Below are positions 34,035 to 43,160 of a stretch of 64,000 nucleotides of DNA, piece by piece. Below the pieces are notes generated by a model. That model searched no databases. It was not told the origin of the DNA and was given only the letters and a program-made list of their open reading frames with translations. The DNA lies in NCBI GenBank assembly GCA_902613755.1, contig CACMIH010000004.1, positions 1 to 64,000 of the forward strand, in the 5' to 3' direction. The position numbers were made by a program, and so were the translations under genes. The DNA comes from an uncultured Pelagibacteraceae bacterium (GTDB taxonomy: Bacteria; Pseudomonadota; Alphaproteobacteria; Pelagibacterales; Pelagibacteraceae). Position 1 is the stretch's first letter. Each line of letters opens with the position of its first letter.

Positions 34035-36356
34035 ATGGAAACAGTAGAAAAAATTAAAAAAGCATTCAGATCTAGCGTTGATACCTCATCAAACAAATAT
34101 TTGATGGTCCCAATATTCATCTTTTTTGCATTGCTTATATTTGCATTAATTCGAAGCCCAATCTTGATATCTCAGTCAGGTATTGGTAGCGCCATAATGC
34201 TTACAGCTCCATTAATATTAACGACTTATGCGTTAACTTTTATTGCTATGGCAGGAAGAGGTGGTGTTGACTTATCTATCGGTCCTTTTATGGGATTTAT
34301 AAATGTAAGTAGTATACAATTGTATGCTGCAGGATTTTTACAGTCACCAGTAGGTTGGTTTATTTATGCTTTTGCAATGGGTTTGATATGGCAATTTTTC
34401 TACGCAATTATTGTATGTTTCGTTCGAGTTTCCCCAATAATTGTATCACTTGCAGGATACTTAGCATTTGCAGGTATTAACATTGTAATTTTACCTAGAC
34501 CAGGTGGTATAGCACCTGACTGGTTAATACCATGGGGTGAAGGATTTACTATTTTTAATGAAATCTTTCTTTTGATGATATTAGCTACAATTTTGTTTTA
34601 TATAATTACTCATACTGCATTTTGGGGTCACCTTAAATTAATGGGTGCAGATGAACGTGCAGCTTTTACAAGCGGGGTCAAAATCAATTTAGTTAGGATC
34701 GTTGCGCATTTAATAGCAGGTTTGTTTGCAGCTTTATCAGCTATATGCTTTACCGCACTTGTTGGTTCTGGTGACCCTTTACAAGGAACTAAATATACAT
34801 TGCTGGGTATTACTGCTTTAGTCCTTGGTGGAGCGAGCTTAGCAGGAGGTCGTGGAGGAGCATTTGGTGCAATACTAGGAGCACTTAATTTATATTTGAT
34901 TAACTATATTTTAGTAACATTTAAATTTGAAAGATTACAAAGCTTTGTGTCTGATTTATCTTATGGGGCGGTGCTAGTAATAGCTTTGTTAGTAAGTCTA
35001 ATACTTCCTTATGTAACAAGAATAACAAAAGGATTGTCAGTAATGGTGTTCTTTATATTAATGGCATTTGCAGGATCTTTTGTTATCATTCACCAGGTTT
35101 ACGACCAACCAATTGTCATTGAACAAGAAGTAAAAAAAGAAGTTGAAGTTAAAGATACTAGAGGAAAAAAAGTTAGAAAAATTGATGCGACTGGAAATAT
35201 TATAGTAGAAGATGAAGGTGGATCAACGACAGGAACAGGAACTGCCAAAGGAGGTTCTCTTGCTGGTCATGGAGTTGTGCAACTTACTGAAACGCCAGGA
35301 ACAATTGTATTTTATATAATTATAGGTATAGCAGGTGTTGCTTTACTACTGTATTTATTAACGGTTCATAGGAGTCCATCGACTATAACATTTGCAATAG
35401 TTGTGGTAATTCTTGCTGCTGGTTTAATTTTTGATCCAGATGATAAAGAAAAAGACCTTCTAACGGACACAGAAAGAATATCAATCCAGTCAAATCAGGT
35501 TAGTAGTATTGAGACTTCTTCTCCACAATATTTTAGCTTGGAAAAATTAAATTATGTTTCAAATATTTCCGAAGGAGCAATAATTTCAGGAACTACATAT
35601 AGTATAATTTATTTTGCTGGAGTAGTGCTATTAGCTTCGCTAATTGTTGTCGCGATGCTTCCTCAGTTTAGTGCTAGAACTAAATCTACAGCGATGCTAT
35701 TCTTCCTTGCTGCCCTCTCTCTAATTGTCCTTAAAGGAATTTCCTATAACAATTTAATTGAAAGCACAGAAAGTAGCTTTTTTGGAATACAGGGATATGG
35801 TGTAATACTTGTTGTATTGCTGCTGTTTGTTATAACCGCACCATTTGCTCATTCTAGAATAAAAAACTTAACAAATGTTTATATATTTGGATTTGGTGTT
35901 TTAGCAATTATAGCAACATATTTTGTTGGGAGTAATACATTTATTCCAGATGATCCATCTCTTTATCAGCCAAAAATAATTTCTGAATTATCTATAGGAG
36001 ACTTATCTCAAGTAAAATATGAAGCAACGAAAAGATTTTTCTACGAGACTGTTAATTCTGGATATTCACAGTTAGCATTTAGTATTTTAGCGGTATTCTT
36101 AGTTCAATATTTTTTATTTCTAAATATGGGGCACAAAGGAAGTTACAAACGTTTTGCTCCTTATATGTATATAGTAATTATTGCTGCTGCTCTCTGGTCA
36201 GCAATATTTTACTCAATAGGTTATTCTTTTTATAAAATATTAGCTGTATTTATTATTGGAATACCTTTAACTCCTCTGGTTTGGCAATTTATGTCAATAT
36301 ACAGAGAGAAAATTGCTCGTGATAAACAATTAAGTCAATGGGATGAGGTAAAGTAA
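34035..36356 (+). CDS. RbsC-type ABC permease fused to a large extra membrane region
   Basis: A 773-residue membrane protein. Residues 1 to about 335 are a standard RbsC-like permease (FIAMAGRGGVDLSIGP, VLGGASLAGGRGGAFGA). The other 430 residues are additional: a hydrophilic stretch at about 356-420 rich in Lys, Glu, Gly and Thr, then roughly nine more hydrophobic segments interrupted by a soluble insert at about 450-505. I recognise no family for this second region. Permeases of this family usually have about 320-350 residues, so the extension is striking. It begins 2 bases after the motif-repeat protein. Confidence 0.8.
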   Translation: METVEKIKKAFRSSVDTSSNKYLMVPIFIFFALLIFALIRSPILISQSGIGSAIMLTAPLILTTYALTFIAMAGRGGVDLSIGPFMGFINVSSIQLYAAGFLQSPVGWFIYAFAMGLIWQFFYAIIVCFVRVSPIIVSLAGYLAFAGINIVILPRPGGIAPDWLIPWGEGFTIFNEIFLLMILATILFYIITHTAFWGHLKLMGADERAAFTSGVKINLVRIVAHLIAGLFAALSAICFTALVGSGDPLQGTKYTLLGITALVLGGASLAGGRGGAFGAILGALNLYLINYILVTFKFERLQSFVSDLSYGAVLVIALLVSLILPYVTRITKGLSVMVFFILMAFAGSFVIIHQVYDQPIVIEQEVKKEVEVKDTRGKKVRKIDATGNIIVEDEGGSTTGTGTAKGGSLAGHGVVQLTETPGTIVFYIIIGIAGVALLLYLLTVHRSPSTITFAIVVVILAAGLIFDPDDKEKDLLTDTERISIQSNQVSSIETSSPQYFSLEKLNYVSNISEGAIISGTTYSIIYFAGVVLLASLIVVAMLPQFSARTKSTAMLFFLAALSLIVLKGISYNNLIESTESSFFGIQGYGVILVVLLLFVITAPFAHSRIKNLTNVYIFGFGVLAIIATYFVGSNTFIPDDPSLYQPKIISELSIGDLSQVKYEATKRFFYETVNSGYSQLAFSILAVFLVQYFLFLNMGHKGSYKRFAPYMYIVIIAAALWSAIFYSIGYSFYKILAVFIIGIPLTPLVWQFMSIYREKIARDKQLSQWDEVK

Positions 36357-36357
36357 T

Positions 36358-37758
36358 ATGAAACGTTCGGCTTTTTTATTTTTTAAAGGATTAGGTTTAA
36401 TTTTTGCAATACTTTGTGGAATTGGTACCGCTGTTTTAGGTTGGTACGATGGTGCTGACTGGATGAATATAGTAACCTTCTCATTAGCGGTCACTGGTCT
36501 TATACTTTGGGGTTGGTACCACTTTTCAGTACGATGGATAAATGAAGAATTAAAACAAAATATTTTTACTAAATTTCCAAAAGATGAAAAGCCTGTAGAA
36601 GATGAAAACGAAGAAAATTTCTTCTTTAAAAATATAAAAGAACATAAATGGAAAACTGTTGCGTTTCTAGGAATTATACTTATTTTTATTTTTGTATCTT
36701 TTATCGCTGATGGTTTTTTCTCAGGAAGAACCTTAGTTTCATTTCTAATATTTTTAGGTTTTGTAATCTTCATGGGGGTTATAAGCAGGTATATCAAAGG
36801 GACTAAAAGTGTATTTATTGGGATATCAGTATTAATTGGCTTATTTATTATTGGATCACTGACAATTCCAGGATTTCTTACATTACTTAACATGAAGTCA
36901 ATGTTGGTTTTTGCTGCTTTTTTAGGGCTAGCAACCGTTGGTCAAACTTTTGTGGCTCTTCTTGGGGGATTAGATTTATCAATACCATTTGTAATTGGAT
37001 CAGTAAACGTTGCTCTAATGTCTTTAATATCTAAAGGTGTTCCGCCATGGCTTGCTTGTTTAGCTGTGCTGTTACTAGGAGCATTGATAGGACTAGTTAA
37101 TGGAATATTAAGTTTTAGACTTCAGGGACAGGCATTAATTTTAACTTTAGGAGTTGGATTTTTTGTTAAAGGTGGAGTGCAAATATTAGTTGCGTTAGGT
37201 ACATTTTCTGCAGGTACTGTATTTGGAGTTGTCCCACCATGGATGACGAACTTGGCTTCAATGAATGGTAAAACAATAGGCCTTCCAATTCCACCAGTAA
37301 TTATTATTTGGATAGTAGCAAGTATCTTAATTATAATTGGTTTGAGGTTAACAAAATGGGGAAGGCACTTGTATGCATTAGGTGGTAGTCGATTATCATC
37401 TTCTAGACTTTCAATTTCTGAAAAAGGTTATTGGATTGGTGCGTATGTTATTAGTGGTTTTTTTGCTGCGTTAACTGGTGCACTTCTTTTAGGTTGGAGT
37501 GGTGGAGGCTTTGTAGGAGCTGGAGATATATATTTATTTACGACATTAGCAGCAGTTGTAATTGGAGGAACGTCCCTTCTAGGTGGATATGGTGGTTATG
37601 GATTAAGCGTTATAGGTGTGTTGATTTTACAAATTATAACAACAGTTTTAATAGGTTGGGGTTTAAGCTGGGAAGCGCAGCAATTTATTCTTGGTCTATT
37701 AATTATTCCAATGGTGGCTCTTTATGCAAGATCGCCACACATTAGAAGTCAAATTTAA
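36358..37758 (+). CDS. RbsC-type ABC permease with N-terminal membrane extension
   Basis: A 466-residue permease. Its core from about residue 170 onward is RbsC-like (LATVGQTFVALLGGLDLSIP, VIGGTSLLGGYGGYG). The first 165 residues add about four hydrophobic segments and a charged cytoplasmic or periplasmic stretch at about 60-95. It begins 1 base after the first permease and presumably forms the heterodimeric channel with it. Both permeases being extended suggests that the added parts interact with each other. Confidence 0.82.
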   Translation: MKRSAFLFFKGLGLIFAILCGIGTAVLGWYDGADWMNIVTFSLAVTGLILWGWYHFSVRWINEELKQNIFTKFPKDEKPVEDENEENFFFKNIKEHKWKTVAFLGIILIFIFVSFIADGFFSGRTLVSFLIFLGFVIFMGVISRYIKGTKSVFIGISVLIGLFIIGSLTIPGFLTLLNMKSMLVFAAFLGLATVGQTFVALLGGLDLSIPFVIGSVNVALMSLISKGVPPWLACLAVLLLGALIGLVNGILSFRLQGQALILTLGVGFFVKGGVQILVALGTFSAGTVFGVVPPWMTNLASMNGKTIGLPIPPVIIIWIVASILIIIGLRLTKWGRHLYALGGSRLSSSRLSISEKGYWIGAYVISGFFAALTGALLLGWSGGGFVGAGDIYLFTTLAAVVIGGTSLLGGYGGYGLSVIGVLILQIITTVLIGWGLSWEAQQFILGLLIIPMVALYARSPHIRSQI

Positions 37759-37770
37759 AGGAGAGTAATT

Positions 37771-38493
37771 ATGACAAAACTAAACTGTGATATGGGCGAA
37801 AGTTTTGGAATTTATCAAGCTGGTAATGATGATGAAATAATGCCTCTTATCGATGTTGCGAATGTAGCATGTGGTTTTCATGCATCTGACCCAAATCATA
37901 TGAGAAAAACTGTTGAGCTTGCAAAAAAAAATAATGTTAAGGTTGGTGCCCACCCTTCATTTCCAGACTTGCAAGGTTTTGGAAGACGAGAAATGAAAAT
38001 GTCAAAGCTAGAATTAAAAAATAATATTATGTATCAGGTAGGAGCCCTAAAAGCTTTCTTAGATGAGATGGAAATGCCTCTAAATCATATAAAACCTCAT
38101 GGTGCTTTATATGTTATGGCTTCTAAAGATGAAGAGATAGCAAGAGCAATTGCTGATGCCGTTGCACCTTTTAATGTAGGTATATTTGGAATGGCACACA
38201 CTGTTCACGAAAAGGTTTATAAACACGAAAGAGGATTAAATTTTATTGCAGAATTTTATGCTGATCTTGACTACGATGAAACTGGTAAATTGGTATTAGC
38301 AAAAGGAAAAAACTCTCTTTATGATAGTGATATTGCGGCTGAAAGAACTTTAAAAGCTATAAGGGAAAAAAAAGTTACAACTACGTCAGGTACAGATATT
38401 GATGTAGGATGTGATATTATTTGTGTACATTCTGATACTCCAAATGCTGTTGAAATAATTACAAAGCTTAAAAATGCAATTAAAAATCAATGA
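37771..38493 (+). CDS. pxpA: PxpA (LamB/YcsF family) 5-oxoprolinase-type subunit A
   Basis: A 240-residue LamB/YcsF-family protein. The N-terminal LNCDMGESFGIY, the VACGFHASDP segment and VGAHPSFPDLQGFGR are diagnostic. In characterised bacteria PxpA works with PxpB and PxpC in ATP-dependent opening of 5-oxoproline. Here the PxpB and PxpC homologues (AHS1 and AHS2) come with a biotin carboxylase and biotin carrier. PxpA is therefore likely the hydrolytic partner of a biotin-dependent system. A GGAGAG site precedes the ATG; the stop overlaps the next start by four bases. Confidence 0.88.
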   Translation: MTKLNCDMGESFGIYQAGNDDEIMPLIDVANVACGFHASDPNHMRKTVELAKKNNVKVGAHPSFPDLQGFGRREMKMSKLELKNNIMYQVGALKAFLDEMEMPLNHIKPHGALYVMASKDEEIARAIADAVAPFNVGIFGMAHTVHEKVYKHERGLNFIAEFYADLDYDETGKLVLAKGKNSLYDSDIAAERTLKAIREKKVTTTSGTDIDVGCDIICVHSDTPNAVEIITKLKNAIKNQ

Positions 38494-40979
38494 AGAAAAT
38501 ATTAATTGCGAATAGAGGAGAAATAGCTTGTAGAATAATTGAGAGTTGTAAAAAGCTAAATTTGCATACAATAGCAGTATATTCAGATGCAGATAAAAAA
38601 AGTAAACACGTACGAATAGCAGATGAAGCTGTTCATATTGGAGAGTCGAAAGCCCAAGAAAGTTATTTATCAACAAGAAAAATAATTAATGCAGCGCTAA
38701 GTTCAAAAGCTGATGCAATTCATCCAGGATATGGTTTTTTATCTGAAAATGCAGAATTTGCTCAAAACGTTATGGACTCTGGAATTACCTGGATAGGACC
38801 AAAGCCAAACAATATAACATCAATGGGTAATAAGGATATTGCAAGGGAACTTGCGATAAAAAGTAATCTACCGATTTGCCCTGGTCTTAAAAATGATGAA
38901 ATAGAATCAAGTGATTTAGAAAAAAAATGTATGGAAATAGGTTATCCAATATTAATAAAAGCAAGTGCTGGTGGTGGTGGTATTGGAATGCAAATTGTCA
39001 ACAACTTCAATGAACTTAAAACTGCAGTTGATAAAACAAAAAATCTAGCCAAAAAAGCTTTTGGTAATAGTGATATCTTCCTTGAAAAATTTATAAGAAA
39101 TTCAAGACACATAGAAATTCAAATATTTGGTTATGGAGAAAGAAATTCGGTTCATTTCTATGAACGAGATTGTTCAATTCAAAGAAGATTTCAAAAAATA
39201 ATTGAAGAGAGCCCAGCGCCAAAAGTTGATCAATCTATTATTAATGAAATGGCACAAATGTCTGTAAAATTTGCATCAGACCAAAAATATGAGGGAGCTG
39301 GTACAATTGAATTTATTTACGATATTGATCAAAAAAAATTTTATTTTCTTGAGATGAATACTAGAATTCAAGTTGAACACCCGGTAACAGAAGAAATAAC
39401 TGGTATAGATCTGGTAGAATTACAGTTAAAGTACGCTTTAAATCTTGATTCTAACCAAGTTTCACAATCTAAAATTTCTAAAAATGGGAATACAATGGAA
39501 TGTAGACTTTATGCCGAAGATCCCAAAAAAAACTTTTTACCTTCACCTGGAAAAATTTCTAAATTACGATTTCCTGAAGTTTCTAAAGATATAAGAATTG
39601 ATATTGGTGTAGGTGAAGGAGATGAAATTTCTTTTTACTATGATCCAATGATAGCAAAAATTATTTGTAAAGGAAATTCTAGAACAGACGTTATTAGAAA
39701 AATGACTGATTTTCTCCAAAGTATGCAAATTGAGGGAATAAAAACAAATAAAGAATTTTTAATTGAAGTCTTAAAAAATAATTCTTTTAATGATGCTAAA
39801 TTCAATACAAAATTTATTGAAAACAACCTATCAATTTTTACAAAATATGAGGATAAAAAAGAAATTAAAGAAGAAATAGTTAAATCTATTAAAACTAAAG
39901 AAAAAAAGGAAATTAAAAAAGAAAAATCAGAGAATAAAAACTATACTGAAAAAGATGTTAAAGCCTTTCAAAATATTATTTCAAAAGCTCCAAAAAAATC
40001 AAATGGCCAAAACTATTCTGAAAAAGACTTAAAAGCGTTTGAAAATATTGTTTCTCCAAAAAAAGAATTTAAAGAAATTCCAAAAACTAAGATCAATAAT
40101 ATTCCTGGAAAAATATATGATACTCCAAAGTTTTTACCTGCTGGAGATAAATATATGCTAATAGAATTTGGAAATGTAATGAACTTAGAGCTTAATTTTG
40201 CAGCTCAAAATTTAGCTAAAGCGATAAAAGACCATAAAATTAGAGGTGTGTATGAAACATCTCCATGCTTTGCGTCTATGATAGTCCACTACGAACCTGA
40301 AGAAATTAAATTTCATGAATTAAAAAAAGAATTATTTAACCTTATTGATTCTCTCGGGCCTACTGATGACATAGAAATAAATAGTAGAGTATTTTCTTTT
40401 CCAACTGTTTACTTAGATAAATGGACGCAAGAATGCATTGAAGATTACTCCAAAAAAATTGCGAAAAAAAAGCCAGATCCAGAACTTATTGCAGAACTAA
40501 ATGAATTAGAAAGCACTGAACAATTTGTAAGAGTTCACTCATCAACAGAATATTGGGTTGCTGCAATTGGATTTTGGCCTGGCTTACCATTTATGATGGC
40601 GTTAGACCCTCGATGTAAATTAACAGTTCCTAAATATAATCCTCCAAGGACATGGACACCTAAAGGCACAGTAGGAATGGGAGGTGCTTCTACTTGTATA
40701 TATCCCGATAGATTGCCCGGTGGTTATCAAATATTTGGAATAATTCCTGTGCCTATTTGGGATACAAAAAAAAGTTTTCCAGTTTTTGAAAATAATATTT
40801 GTTTATTTCAACCTGGCGATAGAGTTAAATTTGTTCCAACAAGTTATGAAGAGTTTGATCATGTATATAATAAAATTGAAGATGGGTCTTATGACTACAA
40901 TATTGTTGATTATCAAAAATTTTCTGTGAAGAATTATAAAAAATGGTTAACTACGATAGATTCAAATAAGAGATTTTAA
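38490..40979 (+). CDS. Biotin carboxylase - AHS1 (KipI/PxpB-like) fusion
   Basis: An 829-residue fusion. Residues 1 to about 446 are biotin carboxylase: ATP-grasp glycine loop in KASAGGGGIGMQ and EMNTRIQVEHPVTE. Residues from about 545 to the end are an AHS1/KipI domain, homologous to half of the urea carboxylase carboxyltransferase. The Lys/Glu-rich linker (about 450-545) holds two copies of NYxEKDxKAFxNI at 484-496 and 508-520, 24 residues apart. These match the repeats of the 169-residue operon protein. With the AHS2 protein and carrier that follow, it forms a split urea-carboxylase-like enzyme. The carboxylated substrate is unknown. Confidence 0.85.
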   Translation: MKKILIANRGEIACRIIESCKKLNLHTIAVYSDADKKSKHVRIADEAVHIGESKAQESYLSTRKIINAALSSKADAIHPGYGFLSENAEFAQNVMDSGITWIGPKPNNITSMGNKDIARELAIKSNLPICPGLKNDEIESSDLEKKCMEIGYPILIKASAGGGGIGMQIVNNFNELKTAVDKTKNLAKKAFGNSDIFLEKFIRNSRHIEIQIFGYGERNSVHFYERDCSIQRRFQKIIEESPAPKVDQSIINEMAQMSVKFASDQKYEGAGTIEFIYDIDQKKFYFLEMNTRIQVEHPVTEEITGIDLVELQLKYALNLDSNQVSQSKISKNGNTMECRLYAEDPKKNFLPSPGKISKLRFPEVSKDIRIDIGVGEGDEISFYYDPMIAKIICKGNSRTDVIRKMTDFLQSMQIEGIKTNKEFLIEVLKNNSFNDAKFNTKFIENNLSIFTKYEDKKEIKEEIVKSIKTKEKKEIKKEKSENKNYTEKDVKAFQNIISKAPKKSNGQNYSEKDLKAFENIVSPKKEFKEIPKTKINNIPGKIYDTPKFLPAGDKYMLIEFGNVMNLELNFAAQNLAKAIKDHKIRGVYETSPCFASMIVHYEPEEIKFHELKKELFNLIDSLGPTDDIEINSRVFSFPTVYLDKWTQECIEDYSKKIAKKKPDPELIAELNELESTEQFVRVHSSTEYWVAAIGFWPGLPFMMALDPRCKLTVPKYNPPRTWTPKGTVGMGGASTCIYPDRLPGGYQIFGIIPVPIWDTKKSFPVFENNICLFQPGDRVKFVPTSYEEFDHVYNKIEDGSYDYNIVDYQKFSVKNYKKWLTTIDSNKRF

Positions 40980-40981
40980 CA

Positions 40982-42106
40982 ATGATCAAAGTAATTAAAA
41001 AAGGTTTAGAAACTTCAGTTCAAGATTATCCAGGAAGAATAGGAACTTTAAATCAAGGTTTTCCTCCATCAGGTCCTATGGATAGTTGGTCATTTAGACT
41101 TGCGAACGTTCTAGTACAAAATGATCCTGGTGCACCAGCTTTAGAATGTCAGTTTATGGGTCCAAGTCTGAAATTTGAAAATGATGCAGTTATCGCAATT
41201 ACTGGGGCAAATATGGATCCAAAGATTGATGGAAAACCAATATCTCTTTGGGAAAGTATTAAGGTGGAAAAGGACCAAATATTAGAAATGAGTTTTGCGA
41301 CTATAGGAGCAAGATCCTATATTGCTTTTTCAGGAGGTATCGATAGCAAGCCTTGGCTTGGATCAAGATCTACTTTTCATAAAGCTGGAGTTGGAGGTAT
41401 AGACGGAAAAGCTATTCAGGATGGCCAAGAAATTAAAATTAATAAATCAAAATCAGAGATTGGAAGAAAAATTAAAAATGAATTTATTCCTAAATTTTCA
41501 AAAAATAAAACATGGGAAGTAGAAGTAGTAAAAGGACCAAACGATGATTGGATAGATGATAATGGTCATAAAATGTTTTTAAATACGAATTGGAAACTAC
41601 AATCTAAAAGCGATAGAACAGGATATAGATTAGAAGGTCCCAATTGGACATTCACTGAAAAAGCAACCAATAAAGGTTTAGAACACGGAGCCGAACCATC
41701 AAATATTATAGACCAAGGATATCCTATCGGTGCAATTAATATTGCAGGTCAAACTCCAATTATTCTAGTTAATGATGGACCTAGTATGGGAGGATTTATA
41801 GTGCCATATACAGTTCCATCGGCTGCGTTTTGGAAATTAGGACAAGCAAAACCTGGTGATATGTTAAAGTTTAAAGAAATACCACTTGAGAAAGCCCAGG
41901 AGATGAGACTAGAGCAAACCCTTATTTGTAGTGAAAAAAGTATTGCTAAATCTGATCAAAACTTTCTAAATGAAAATAAAATATCTAATATTAAGATTGA
42001 TAAAATAAAAATTGTTGATTTTGATAAGATAAATAAAGATAAAAAAATTAGAGAAAAAATTATTGAAAAAGAAGGAATGAAAGACATTAAGGTAAAATAT
42101 TTTTAA
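40982..42106 (+). CDS. AHS2 (KipA/PxpC-like) carboxyltransferase subunit with C-terminal tail
   Basis: A 374-residue protein. Residues 1 to about 315 are an AHS2/KipA domain (GLETSVQDYPGRIG, PPSGPMDSWSFRLANVLV, GPSMGGFIVPY), the other half of a urea-carboxylase-type carboxyltransferase. The last 35 residues (340-374, KIKIVDFDKIN ... IKVKYF) are outside the domain. They resemble the tails of the ABC ATPase and the 169-residue protein in the same operon. It starts 2 bases after the biotin carboxylase fusion. Pairing with the AHS1 domain is expected from PxpB-PxpC complexes. Confidence 0.87.
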   Translation: MIKVIKKGLETSVQDYPGRIGTLNQGFPPSGPMDSWSFRLANVLVQNDPGAPALECQFMGPSLKFENDAVIAITGANMDPKIDGKPISLWESIKVEKDQILEMSFATIGARSYIAFSGGIDSKPWLGSRSTFHKAGVGGIDGKAIQDGQEIKINKSKSEIGRKIKNEFIPKFSKNKTWEVEVVKGPNDDWIDDNGHKMFLNTNWKLQSKSDRTGYRLEGPNWTFTEKATNKGLEHGAEPSNIIDQGYPIGAINIAGQTPIILVNDGPSMGGFIVPYTVPSAAFWKLGQAKPGDMLKFKEIPLEKAQEMRLEQTLICSEKSIAKSDQNFLNENKISNIKIDKIKIVDFDKINKDKKIREKIIEKEGMKDIKVKYF

Positions 42107-42120
42107 TTAAAACATAAATT

Positions 42121-42339
42121 ATGACTACAGAAGTTAAAACAACAGTCCCAGGAAATATATGGAAAGTATTAGTTCAGGAAGGAGACGAGGTTAAAAAAGA
42201 TGATAATTTATTTATCATGGAGGTTATGAAGACTGAGGTGCATCATAGTTCACCTGTTGATGGCAAAGTAGTCCAGGTTAATATTCATAATGATCAGGAG
42301 GCAGTTGAGCCTGGAATGGTAGCAATAGTTATTGAATAA
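42121..42339 (+). CDS. Biotin carboxyl carrier protein
   Basis: A 72-residue single biotinyl domain with the motif EVMKTE at 34-39; Lys37 is the expected biotinylation site (classical EAMKME/EVMKTE). The C-terminal NDQEAVEPGMVAIVIE segment closes the fold. It completes the split carboxylase: biotin carboxylase-AHS1, AHS2 and carrier, which in urea carboxylase form one chain. It begins 14 bases after the AHS2 gene. Confidence 0.9.
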   Translation: MTTEVKTTVPGNIWKVLVQEGDEVKKDDNLFIMEVMKTEVHHSSPVDGKVVQVNIHNDQEAVEPGMVAIVIE

Positions 42340-42343
42340 TATT

Positions 42344-42553
42344 ATGAATCAAGATCAAAAGTTTATTACGCAGTATTTAAAAACAATTGTTGAACTTTCT
42401 AATGAAACAGGAATGTCAAAAAAAGAAACTAAGACAATCTTAGACATTAGCTTATCGAACCAAAACCCAAAATTAATTAATTTTAATGAACTTAAAACAG
42501 AGATAAAAACATTCATCACAATAAATATTTTCTCTCTAATATGTAAGTTGTAA
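42344..42553 (+). CDS. Small protein of unknown function
   Basis: A 69-residue predicted helical protein. The segment ETGMSKKETKTIL (about 22-34) could be a short helix-turn-helix, but that is weak. The ATG at 42344 lies 4 bases after the carrier-protein stop, and I prefer it to a TTG that would overlap that gene. It is tightly spaced between the carrier and the glutathione transferase-like genes, so it is probably translated. No function is recognised. Confidence 0.5.
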   Translation: MNQDQKFITQYLKTIVELSNETGMSKKETKTILDISLSNQNPKLINFNELKTEIKTFITINIFSLICKL

Positions 42554-42557
42554 ATCA

Positions 42558-43160
42558 GTGAAAAAGCTTATTCTCTATAACGGTCCAAACTCGCCATTTG
42601 GCAGAAAAACAAAAATTGCTGCCCTAATTCATGATATCCCAATAGAGGAGAAAATTATAAAAGTTCAAGAATCTGAATTTTTAGATACTTTTAACCCTTT
42701 AAGAAAAATTCCAACTCTAGTTATTAATGAAAATCAAACAATTGTTGATAGTGACAATATTTGTTTATATTTTGACTCAATATCTCAAAGAAAAACTTTA
42801 TTTGACCAAAAAAATTATTGGGAAATAATGACCATTATTTCTTTAGCAAATGGTTTAATGGAAGCAGGTCTAGAAAGAAGAATGGAAATAATTAGACCTT
42901 CAAATGAACAAAGTAAATCTTTCATTGATAAGCAAGAAATTAGAATTTTTAGAACAATAAAATGGCTTGAAAACCAATGGAAAAGGCACGCAATCAATGA
43001 TTTATCAATGGATCAAATAGCGGTTGCTTGTGCTCTAGAATATACAAAATTTAGATTCACTGACAAATGGACTAAAGACTGCGTAATTTTGGATAAATGG
43101 TTGAAAATTTTTAATCAAAAAGATTTTATGAAAAATACTATTCCAAAAGAGAGTGTTTAG
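42558..43160 (+). CDS. Glutathione S-transferase-like protein
   Basis: A 200-residue protein with a thioredoxin-fold N-terminal half (LILYNGPNSPFGRKTKIAAL; candidate catalytic Ser in NSPFG) and an all-helical C-terminal half, as in bacterial GSTs. The conserved cis-Pro appears in KIPTLVI and the glutathione-binding Asp/Ser in IVDSDNICLYF. The start is GTG, 4 bases after the preceding small gene, so it closes the operon. It converges with the hydrolase at 43161 with no gap. Substrate unknown. Confidence 0.78.
   Translation: MKKLILYNGPNSPFGRKTKIAALIHDIPIEEKIIKVQESEFLDTFNPLRKIPTLVINENQTIVDSDNICLYFDSISQRKTLFDQKNYWEIMTIISLANGLMEAGLERRMEIIRPSNEQSKSFIDKQEIRIFRTIKWLENQWKRHAINDLSMDQIAVACALEYTKFRFTDKWTKDCVILDKWLKIFNQKDFMKNTIPKESV

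Noticed and set aside
36330..36893. A 187-codon open frame on the minus strand
   Set aside because: It is antisense to the second permease, whose frame is clearly coding and conserved.
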